The translations under genes were made by a program, and so were the position numbers. Shown one piece after another: positions 14,688 through 19,779 of a DNA stretch of 19,779 nucleotides. Source of the stretch: JAQGMJ01 sp036271855 (GTDB lineage Bacteria > Pseudomonadota > Gammaproteobacteria > Burkholderiales > JAEUOS01). Numbering within the stretch: position 1 is the first letter of the stretch; each line of letters begins with the position of its first letter. Under the pieces are notes generated by a model. The model was not told the origin of the DNA and made no database searches. It worked only from the letters and a program-made list of their open reading frames with translations. The stretch covers positions 1-19,779 of the forward strand of contig DATAZV010000477.1 in the NCBI GenBank assembly GCA_036271855.1. The letters run 5' to 3'.

Positions 14688-15131
14688 GTGGATATCGCCG
14701 AAGTCGCAAAACACACCGGGGTGCCGGCCTCCACCTTGCGGTTTTACGAGGAAAAGGGGCTGATCGCCTCGATCGGGCGCGAGGGCGCGCGGCGCCGCTT
14801 TGCGCCCGCGGTGCTGGACCAGCTGGCGCTGATCGCGCTGGGCCAGTCGGCCGGGTTTTCGCTGGACGAGATCCGCAGCATGTTCTCGCCCGCGGGCAAG
14901 CCGAGCATCGACCGCAAGATGCTCGCCGCCAAGGCGGAGGAGCTCGATGCCGTGATCAAGCGCCTGCGCGCGATGAGCAACGGCCTGCGCCACGCCGCCG
15001 CCTGCCCGGCACCCAGCCACGCCGAGTGCCCGACCTTTCAGCGCCTGCTGAAGGCGGCCGGCAGCGGGGCGCTGGCGCGCAAGCAGGTGCAGCTCAAGCC
15101 GGGGCGGCGGCACAAGGCGAAGCCCGGTTGA
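14688..15131 (+). CDS. MerR-family regulator with Cys-x7-Cys sensor loop
   Basis: 147 residues from GTG 14688. The MerR HTH is clear: DIAEVAKHTGVPASTLRFYEEKGL (2-25, HTH and first wing), GARRRFAPAVLDQLALI and GQSAGFSLDEIRSMF. A dimer helix follows (about 72-102). The sensor loop has Cys106 and Cys114 spaced by seven residues, the spacing of the metal-binding cysteines in CueR, plus His111. It lacks the four-Cys cluster of SoxR. A thiol-reactive compound or a metal is therefore a plausible signal. GTG 14688 is preferred over an upstream TTG at 14622 because homology begins there and AAGGGGG stands 5 bases before it. Its target is most likely the divergent three-gene operon. Confidence 0.88.
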   Translation: MDIAEVAKHTGVPASTLRFYEEKGLIASIGREGARRRFAPAVLDQLALIALGQSAGFSLDEIRSMFSPAGKPSIDRKMLAAKAEELDAVIKRLRAMSNGLRHAAACPAPSHAECPTFQRLLKAAGSGALARKQVQLKPGRRHKAKPG

Positions 15132-15137
15132 ATCGTA

Positions 15138-15310
15138 TTAAAGGGGCCTGGCTCCCATGGCACTACCTTAAGGGCCAAACACTTCACTGTCATTCCCGCG
15201 AACGCGGGAATCCAGGGGTTTTCCGAGGTACGCACTGGATTCCCGCTTGCGCGGGAATGACAACTTACCGGTACGCCTCGCCTAAGGTAGTGCCATGGGA
15301 GCCTGGCTCG
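15138..15310. repeat. Nested inverted-repeat element (MITE-like) joined to AAAGGGGCCTGGCTC repeat
   Basis: An outer perfect inverted repeat of 21 bases (15150-15170 with 15283-15303, beginning GGCTCCCATGG) encloses an inner pair of 27 bases (15189-15215 with 15235-15261) that differ only at the centre. Each inner copy is itself a palindrome of ATTCCCGC/GCGGGAAT type, like dRS3-class repeats of Neisseria and other betaproteobacteria. The whole is 154 bases and codes for nothing. The word GCCTGGCTC stands at both borders (15146-15154, 15301-15309). It fills half of the 325-base gap 15132-15456; the rest is the TIP30-like gene's leader. The right border runs straight into TATAAT. Confidence 0.85.
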
Positions 15311-15311
15311 A

Positions 15312-15317
15312 TATAAT
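15312..15317 (+). promoter_or_regulatory. TATAAT -10 candidate at the repeat border
   Basis: A perfect TATAAT stands 3 bases after the repeat word GCCTGGCTC. The -35 position (about 15289-15294) falls inside the outer inverted repeat and is not consensus. If active, it would give a leader of about 130 bases for the TIP30-like gene. Confidence 0.4.
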
Positions 15318-15401
15318 TTTCCCTGCGCAATCGGGAACAGGCCACAATTTCTACAATTCGATGCAGCCGACGAACCATCGGGGAGAGACCATCATTCCCC
15401 C

Positions 15402-15455
15402 ATGAAAGAATATTTCGGGCCCGCCCCTTCCAGTTTCAACTTTACGTGCGTGTGA
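15402..15455 (+). other. Possible 17-codon leader ORF ahead of the TIP30-like gene
   Basis: ATG 15402 opens a 17-residue frame (MKEYFGPAPSSFNFTCV) whose TGA (15453-15455) ends one base before the ATG of the next gene. That gene lacks its own ribosome site, so translation may be carried over by coupling. GGGGA (15379-15383) can pair with TCCCC (15396-15400) just before the leader ATG, possibly hiding the only purine-rich site. Speculative. Confidence 0.3.
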
Positions 15456-15456
15456 C

Positions 15457-16188
15457 ATGACAATCCCGACAGCAGATGCCAAGGCGCAGTATTCCGCGAT
15501 CGTGCTGGGCGCGACCGGGAACGTGGGCGGGCGCATCGTCCGGCTGCTGATCAACAGCCCGCTGTGCCGGAAGGTAGTGGTGGTGACGCGCCGCAAGACC
15601 GGCGCCTTCACCGACCCCAAGGTTTCCGAGGTGGTGGTCGACATGGACCGGCTGGGGGAGGAGCTTGCACCGCACGCGCAAGGGGTGGACATCGCGCTGG
15701 CGGCGTTCGGTGTCGGCAAGGGCAGCGCGCAGATGCCCGATGAAGAGGTGCGCAAGATCGAAGTGAGCTACCCGCGGGAGTTTTGCCGCGCCGCCAAGGC
15801 GGGTGGCGCCCGCGTGTGCGGGATGATGACGGCGGTGAGTGCGGACCCCGGGGCCGGGATGAAGTACGCGCGGATCATCGGCGAGAAGGAGAAGGCGGTC
15901 GAAGCCGTCGGGTTCGACTTCCTTGGTGTGTACCGGCCTTCGGTGATTCTCGGCAACTCCAACACGCCGGGGATGCTCGGCACCCTGATGCGGCCGCTGG
16001 ACTGGGTGATGCCGTCGAAGTACCACTCGATCCACAAGAACGACCTGGCGCGCGCGATGGTGGCGCAGTCGGAGCAGGCCTTCCTGGCGCTCGCGCAGGG
16101 CGATGCGCCCCGGGAAGCGGCCGTGAAGATACTGGAGTACAGGGAGATGCAGCCCTTCTTCGTCAAGGGCGAGAGCGCGGAGCCTTAA
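15457..16188 (+). CDS. TIP30/HTATIP2-like atypical SDR, NAD(P)-binding protein
   Basis: 243 residues. The Rossmann glycine motif G18-ATG-NVG24 is followed by the strand VVVVTRRKTGAF, where the Arg pair suggests NADP(H). Similarity to TIP30-type proteins shows in RRKT, KYARIIGEKEKAVEAVGFDF and VYRPSVILGNS. The usual SDR Tyr-x3-Lys is reduced: the Tyr remains (KYARIIGE) but Ile stands where the Lys is in TIP30 (YLQVKGE), so ordinary dehydrogenase activity is doubtful. Bacterial relatives are mostly uncharacterised. No clear Shine-Dalgarno precedes the ATG; coupling to a leader ORF is possible. It converges with the VOC gene 15 bases downstream. The pair lies between two clusters of the dispersed repeat. 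Confidence 0.82.
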   Translation: MTIPTADAKAQYSAIVLGATGNVGGRIVRLLINSPLCRKVVVVTRRKTGAFTDPKVSEVVVDMDRLGEELAPHAQGVDIALAAFGVGKGSAQMPDEEVRKIEVSYPREFCRAAKAGGARVCGMMTAVSADPGAGMKYARIIGEKEKAVEAVGFDFLGVYRPSVILGNSNTPGMLGTLMRPLDWVMPSKYHSIHKNDLARAMVAQSEQAFLALAQGDAPREAAVKILEYREMQPFFVKGESAEP

Positions 16189-16203
16189 AGCAAGCTGCCT
16201 TGC

Positions 16204-16680
16204 TTACTTTCCCCGCACCGCCGCCTCGATCTTCGCGACGTCGATCTTGCCCATCTCCATCATCGCCGCGAAAGCGCGCTTGGCCGTGTCGCCGCCCTTG
16301 GCCATCGCCGCGGTGAGGACGCGCGGCGTGATCTGCCACGACAGGCCCCATTTGTCCTTGCACCAGCCGCAGGCGCTCTCGGTGCCGCCGTTGCCGACGA
16401 TGGCGTTCCAGTAGCGGTCGGTCTCGGCCTGGTCGTCGGTGGCGATCTGGAAGGAGAAGGCCTCGCTTTGCTTGAATGCATTGCCGCCGTTCAGGCCCAG
16501 GCAGGGCACGCCGCAGACGGTGAACTCGACGGTCAATACCTGGCCGGCCTTGCCGCCGGGAAAGTCGGCGGGCGCCTGGTGGACCGCGCCGACGGTGCTG
16601 TCGGGGAAGGTTTTGGCGTAAAAGCGCGCGGCTTCTTCCGCGCCATGGTCGTACCACAGGCAGATCGTGTTCTTGCTCAT
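16204..16680 (-). CDS. VOC-superfamily (PhnB-like) protein
   Basis: 158 residues. The opening ICLWYDHGAEEAARFYAKTFPDS is the PhnB-like/3-demethylubiquinone-type version of the VOC fold, with the segments GLNGGNAFKQSEAFSFQI, ETDRYWNAIVGNGG and WGLSWQITP in the usual order. The tail KRAFAAMMEMGKIDVAKIEAA is also typical. VOC proteins bind a metal or act as resistance, isomerase or epimerase enzymes; most PhnB-like ones have no known activity. ATG 16680 has AAGGAGA about 8 bases upstream. The gene stands alone on the minus strand. Confidence 0.87.
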   Translation of the reverse strand: MSKNTICLWYDHGAEEAARFYAKTFPDSTVGAVHQAPADFPGGKAGQVLTVEFTVCGVPCLGLNGGNAFKQSEAFSFQIATDDQAETDRYWNAIVGNGGTESACGWCKDKWGLSWQITPRVLTAAMAKGGDTAKRAFAAMMEMGKIDVAKIEAAVRGK

Positions 16681-16856
16681 CGCTGCTCTCCTTGTAACGG
16701 CCGCCGGGGCCGGATACGGTTACAGACAACGCAAGGAGTGGAATGGTTCGGGCCGGTTGCCTGTCCCGCTCCTGGATTCCCTCGCCTGCCGCACCGCCAC
16801 CCCGTTCGCGCAGTACACCGGCCGCGAACCCGTCAGCCGCGTGATGCCGGAAAGTG

Positions 16857-16975
16857 AAAAAAGGCCTGGCTCGAATACTTTTTCCGCGGCTTGCGCATAG
16901 GATAATCATATCGGGCCAAGCCCGGGCCAGGCCCCTTTTGTTCCTTACTTTTATCCCTTCGAGCCAGGCCCCTTC
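16857..16975. repeat. Three copies of the AAAGGGGCCTGGCTC repeat in inverted arrangement
   Basis: Within the 311-base gap 16681-16991, one forward copy (AAAAGGCCTGGCTCGAATA from 16859) faces two reverse copies: 16924-16940, which reads CAAAAGGGGCCTGGCCC in complement, and 16960-16975, which reads GAAGGGGCCTGGCTCG. The forward copy can pair with the last over GGCCTGGCTCG (11 bases). After the forward copy come CTTTTTCC and GATAAT (16901-16906), which may serve as a weak promoter for the unknown gene. The rest of the gap (16681-16856) shows nothing I recognise. Confidence 0.75.
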
Positions 16976-16991
16976 AAGTCGAGGCGATTTT

Positions 16992-17699
16992 ATGACCGAC
17001 AACTATCTGGTTCACTTCTTTTTGGGCAAGGTCGGGGCTGAAGCGCTAAAGCTATGCCGCTGGCCGCAATGGGAGCAATGCTTCCGGCTGTTTGACGAGC
17101 TTGTCGGTCCGTTCGGCAAGAGCGCGTCCATCACCAGTGAGCAGGCGTATCAGATTCCACTCAGGAAACTGAAAAGCGATCCGCCTGGAACGTATCGTGT
17201 CACTCTCAAGAAGGTTCCGGGCTTGGCCCGGCTTGGCTGGAACCTGGACAACAACCGGAAATGGTCGCAAAAACTCGAGGAGCTCGATCCCTACCCGATC
17301 GAGCTGTGCAACACGACCATCGTTTCCTCCACGAAAGGGGGAAATCCCGAACTTTGCATATTGCTGGGTGACCAGAATCCGTTGACCGCCGCCGACGGCA
17401 GCTATATCGGAGAAAAATTTATCTACAACCAGAGCCTCACGATCTCCGTTTCAGAACGCCTCCATGCGGCCAGGAGCGCGGAATACTGGGACGATCTGGT
17501 GGCGCGGTTGAGCGTGCTGATTGGCGCCGTCAGGGTGGGCAGGGCCACCCGTCCATGGATTCGCAGCGCCGACCAAAGGAGTGCAGTATCAGCGTCGCCC
17601 ATGCTCGTATCTTCCTGCCTGGGCTACGGCAGCTTCACCAAGCGCTATGACTCGCTGGATTTCGACGATCGATTTCAGGAATGGACCTATCTGAAATAG
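16992..17699 (+). CDS. Unrecognised 235-residue protein in a repeat-bracketed cassette
   Basis: I do not recognise this protein. It has no signal peptide or membrane segment and looks like a mixed alpha/beta soluble protein, with WPQWEQCFRLFDEL near residue 23, the segment YRVTLKKVPGLARLGWNLDN near 68, and CILLGDQNPLT near 123. The tail is rich in aromatic and acidic residues (LDFDDRFQEWTYLK). Its codon use is less GC-biased than that of the neighbours, which suggests recent arrival. ATG 16992 is used because GAGG stands 7 bases before it; the frame stays open to 16854 but those residues are encoded by repeat sequence. Reverse copies of the dispersed repeat lie 17 bases before the start and 62 bases after the stop. 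An immunity, toxin or phage-related role is possible but unproven. Confidence 0.7.
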   Translation: MTDNYLVHFFLGKVGAEALKLCRWPQWEQCFRLFDELVGPFGKSASITSEQAYQIPLRKLKSDPPGTYRVTLKKVPGLARLGWNLDNNRKWSQKLEELDPYPIELCNTTIVSSTKGGNPELCILLGDQNPLTAADGSYIGEKFIYNQSLTISVSERLHAARSAEYWDDLVARLSVLIGAVRVGRATRPWIRSADQRSAVSASPMLVSSCLGYGSFTKRYDSLDFDDRFQEWTYLK

Positions 17700-17760
17700 A
17701 GGGAGCCAACGGGGATCGGGCTCGAATTTATTTCGGATGAAGATCTACGAAAAATAAACC

Positions 17761-17775
17761 GGCCCTGGCCCCTTT
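17761..17775 (-). repeat. Reverse copy of the AAAGGGGCC repeat
   Basis: In complement this reads AAAGGGGCCAGGGCC, a member of the dispersed family with a changed second half. It lies between the unknown gene and the end of the aldolase operon and may close the cassette on the right. Confidence 0.6.
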
Positions 17776-17819
17776 GATCGCCGGGCAGCGACAAGCTGCC
17801 TTCCGGCCGCTTCAGTCCC

Positions 17820-18530
17820 TCAAGAGAGCTTGGGCAGCTTGGCGGCGAAATGGTCCCAGGTGCGCTTGAACAGGCCGGCGTTCCACAGCTTTTCACGACA
17901 GAGCGCGATTTCCTCGGCGCTGAAGGCATAGGGCTTGCCGATTTGCAGCGCCATGTACTGGCGGTAGGCGTTTTCTTCCATGTAGTTGGCCAGCACGAAG
18001 GCTTCGACGATGTCTTTGCCTACTGTCACCGCGCCGTGCGACTTCATCAGCGCGGCCGGGCGCTCGCCGAGGGTGGTGGCGAGGCGCTCGGCCATCGGGC
18101 GGGTGTTGATGGAGTTGGGCGTATCCAGCAGCGGCACCGGGTGCACCAGCGAGCCTTGGGCATACACCGGCTGGTAGGCATTGCCGGTCATGGTGAGGAA
18201 GGTGGACCACTTGGGGTGCGCGTGGACGATGGCGCCCACGTCCGGGCGCACGCGGTAGATGCCGCAATGCAGGTGGCGCTCCAGCGGCGCGTTGCCCTTG
18301 CCTTCGATCTGGTTGGCTTCGAGGTCGATGACGCAGATGTCGTCCACCGTCAGGCGGCTGCGCTGGCAGGCGCCGATGTTGATGAGAATGCGACCCTCGC
18401 CGGCGCGGATGCTGCAATGGCCGTTGTAGTCGATGATGTCGGACTGCTCGAGCATGCGGATGCACTCGACCAGCTGCTGCTTCAGCTCGGCTTCCGATGC
18501 GGTTTCGTTTTTTAACTCGGCCTGCGGCAT
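17820..18530 (-). CDS. Class II aldolase/adducin-family protein (second gene of pair)
   Basis: 236 residues. The zinc-site pattern is complete: Glu84 in PLERHLHCGIYRVRPDVGAI, His103 and His105 in VHAHPKWST, and His165 in MKSHGAVTVG. Enzymes of this family split or rearrange phosphorylated sugars (fuculose-1-phosphate aldolase, ribulose-5-phosphate 4-epimerase) or decarboxylate related acids. The substrate cannot be told from the sequence. ATG 18530 has GGAG 8 bases upstream. It follows the other class II aldolase gene by 34 bases. The two share only the core motifs, so they are old paralogues and not a fresh duplication. No sugar kinase or transporter is in the window. Confidence 0.88.
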   Translation of the reverse strand: MPQAELKNETASEAELKQQLVECIRMLEQSDIIDYNGHCSIRAGEGRILINIGACQRSRLTVDDICVIDLEANQIEGKGNAPLERHLHCGIYRVRPDVGAIVHAHPKWSTFLTMTGNAYQPVYAQGSLVHPVPLLDTPNSINTRPMAERLATTLGERPAALMKSHGAVTVGKDIVEAFVLANYMEENAYRQYMALQIGKPYAFSAEEIALCREKLWNAGLFKRTWDHFAAKLPKLS

Positions 18531-18564
18531 GGCGTGACTCCCGGGCAATCGTTGTGGGTTGCGT

Positions 18565-19317
18565 TCAAAACTGCACCTGGCGGCGCCACAAATCCCAGGC
18601 GCGCATTGCCGCGCCCTGGTTGACGGCGTCGGCCAGCAGGCCTTCCTCGGCGTCGAGCGCGGCGATCGGCCCGCCGGCGGCAAGCGCGGTGGTCCAGTGC
18701 TGGATGCGCGCATTGACTTCGGTGTAGACGGCGCGGAATACCGCCGCCGGCAGGCTGGGCCCGCAGGCAACGCTGCCGTGGGCGCGCATCAGCACGATGT
18801 CCTGGCGGCCCAGCGACTCTGCGAGCGCCACGCCCTTCACCGCGTTGCCCACCAGCATGTCGGTGGCGCCGAATTTTTCGCGGATGTCGAACACCGGCAC
18901 ACCGGCGGCGAGAAAGGCGGCGTTGTGGAACATCGCCTGCATAGTCGCGCCAGTGAGGCCGAAGGGAATCACCGAGGGCGAATGGCTGTGCACCACCGCC
19001 ATCACGTCCGGGCGCGCCTGATAGATGCCGCCGTGGATGAAGCGCTCCAGGAAACTGCCGCGGCCGCCGGCGTTGCAGGGGTTGTTGTCGAGGTCGTACT
19101 CGATGATGTCGTCCGGGGTCACCAGCGCCGGGGCCAGCGCCCGCGACATCAGGTAGCGCTCGGGTGCCGCAGGATGGCGCATCGACACGTGCCCGAACGC
19201 ATCGACCACGCCCTGCGCGGCGAGGATGCGGCTGGCGGCGGCGAGGTCGGCGAGTTGTTCAGCCGTAAGCGGCCCGCCTGAGGCGGGCGCGCTGCTTGTT
19301 GCTTGCGGATTCGACAT
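18565..19317 (-). CDS. Class II aldolase/adducin-family protein (first gene of pair)
   Basis: 250 residues. Metal and catalytic residues are in place: Glu91 in FLERFIHGGIYQARPDV, His110 and His112 in VHSHSPSVIPFG, and His180 in MRAHGSVACG. The N-terminal pieces ASRILAAQGVVDAFGHVSMR and RALAPALVTPDDIIEYDLD are family-typical. The HSHSPSV form and overall length resemble members found in carboxylic-acid and aromatic catabolic clusters more than sugar-phosphate aldolases, an impression only. ATG 19317 has AAGGAG 5 bases upstream. It is the first gene of the pair. The 232-base space to the right holds its promoter and that of the next gene on the plus strand. Confidence 0.88.
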   Translation of the reverse strand: MSNPQATSSAPASGGPLTAEQLADLAAASRILAAQGVVDAFGHVSMRHPAAPERYLMSRALAPALVTPDDIIEYDLDNNPCNAGGRGSFLERFIHGGIYQARPDVMAVVHSHSPSVIPFGLTGATMQAMFHNAAFLAAGVPVFDIREKFGATDMLVGNAVKGVALAESLGRQDIVLMRAHGSVACGPSLPAAVFRAVYTEVNARIQHWTTALAAGGPIAALDAEEGLLADAVNQGAAMRAWDLWRRQVQF

Positions 19318-19458
19318 GGGCTCCTTGGGCGTGCGCTGGCGCGGGGCGGATGATAGCGGAATTGCGCGGCACGGACACGGGGTGCTGGCGACGCCGGCCC
19401 TGCCTTTCGCAAACGGTGGCGCCAGCTTTCTCGCCGCCGCTCGCCCAGACCATTCAAT

Positions 19459-19517
19459 TGCCCACGATTCGAGTGGGCAGGAATGTGGTTGACAGCCCCA
19501 GTGGGCGGGCATGTAAT
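19459..19517 (+). promoter_or_regulatory. Consensus-like sigma70 promoter with operator-like repeats
   Basis: TTGACA (19489-19494), 17 bases, then TGTAAT (19512-19517) is a strong sigma70 promoter, placing the transcript start about 25 bases before ATG 19550. Just upstream, TGCCCAC-gattcga-GTGGGCA (19459-19479) is a perfect inverted repeat. Its right arm begins a direct repeat: GTGGGCAGGAATGT (19473-19486) and GTGGGCGGGCATGT (19501-19514), 28 bases apart and alike at 12 of 14. The second copy covers the spacer and the -10, as a repressor site would. Confidence 0.75.
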
Positions 19518-19549
19518 GGTCTCGCGGTCAAAATACGCGGGAGACAAGC

Positions 19550-19779
19550 ATGCGGACGGAGACGAAGGCGGAGCAGCTCCTGGCCGAGATCGGCAGCTAT
19601 TGCCGGCAGGCGGGCCTGGCGGAAACCACGTTCGGGCGCCATGCCGTGAATGACGGCAAGCTGGTGAGCCGCCTGCGCATCGGCGGGCGCATCAGCCCGA
19701 CAACGCTGGAGCGGGTGCGTGGTTTCATGCAGCAGCACCCGCCCGCGCCCTCTTCCGGCGGCGTGCTGCGCACAGCCTC
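19550..19779 (+). CDS. Small HTH-like protein, cut by the window edge
   Basis: The frame is open from ATG 19550 to the end, giving 76 residues so far. GGGAG stands 8 bases before the ATG. The segment LAETTFGRHAVNDGKLVSRL followed by RIGGRISPTTLERVRGFM looks like a helix-turn-helix of the kind found in small uncharacterised proteobacterial proteins with an FGR-AVND-LV-RLR-GG core. After this the chain turns Pro/Ser-rich (HPPAPSSGGV). The strong promoter with repeated sites in front suggests a self-regulating DNA-binding protein. It is transcribed away from the aldolase pair. Function unknown; the C-terminus is outside the window. Confidence 0.7.
   Translation, partial: MRTETKAEQLLAEIGSYCRQAGLAETTFGRHAVNDGKLVSRLRIGGRISPTTLERVRGFMQQHPPAPSSGGVLRTA

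Noticed and set aside
15189..15261. CRISPR-like spaced repeats
   Set aside because: Only two copies, in opposite orientation, and palindromic; no array.
15146..15309. GCCTGGCTC at both borders taken as proven target-site duplication
   Set aside because: The left copy overlaps the outer inverted repeat and the word is itself part of a dispersed family, so the match may not come from insertion.

Overview
The window looks like a chromosome segment of a GC-rich betaproteobacterium, most likely Burkholderiales. The grounds are two Bug/TctC-type periplasmic binding proteins, a CysB-type LysR regulator, high-GC codon use in most genes, and palindromic repeats built on ATTCCCGC/GCGGGAAT. No rRNA, tRNA or CRISPR array was seen.

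Layout. (1) 1-4460 is an accessory stretch. It holds a phage terminase small-subunit-like gene (minus), a broken membrane alpha/beta-hydrolase gene (plus), and a two-gene module of a small helical protein overlapping a nucleotidyltransferase (plus). From about 1250 to 4400 the DNA is visibly poorer in GC than the rest. (2) 4469-10293 is a catabolic-looking locus. A CysB-type LysR gene (plus) diverges from five closely packed minus-strand genes: TauD/TfdA dioxygenase, tandem alpha-beta-barrel protein, Bug binding protein, benzoylformate-decarboxylase-like ThDP enzyme and glutathione S-transferase. (3) 10326-13204 holds a RidA-like protein (minus), then a second Bug protein followed by a secreted protein made of two near-identical 139-residue units (plus). 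(4) 13251-15131 is a stress or metal-type locus. A MerR regulator (plus) diverges from DUF2938, flavodoxin-like and DUF2798 genes (minus), with a textbook MerR promoter (19-base spacer carrying a dyad) between them. (5) 15457-17699 holds a TIP30-like NAD(P)-binding protein, a PhnB-like VOC protein and an unrecognised 235-residue protein. (6) 17820-19317 holds two class II aldolase-family genes in tandem (minus). (7) From 19550 to the edge is the start of a small HTH-like gene with a clear sigma70 promoter and repeated operator-like sequence.

A short repeat family with core AAAGGGGCCTGGCTC, often in inverted pairs, occurs at about 3000, 4410, 15140-15310, 16860-16975 and 17761. It brackets the nucleotidyltransferase module, the TIP30/VOC pair and the unknown gene, as if these were exchangeable cassettes. 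One copy is joined to a 154-bp nested inverted repeat.

The best candidates for something undescribed are: the repeat-bracketed nucleotidyltransferase module; the repeat family with its cassettes; the duplicated secreted protein paired with a Bug receptor; the CysB-regulated dioxygenase/decarboxylase operon, whose decarboxylase has lost one active-site histidine; and the operator arrangement at the right edge. All functional assignments come from reading motifs by eye; no database search was made.
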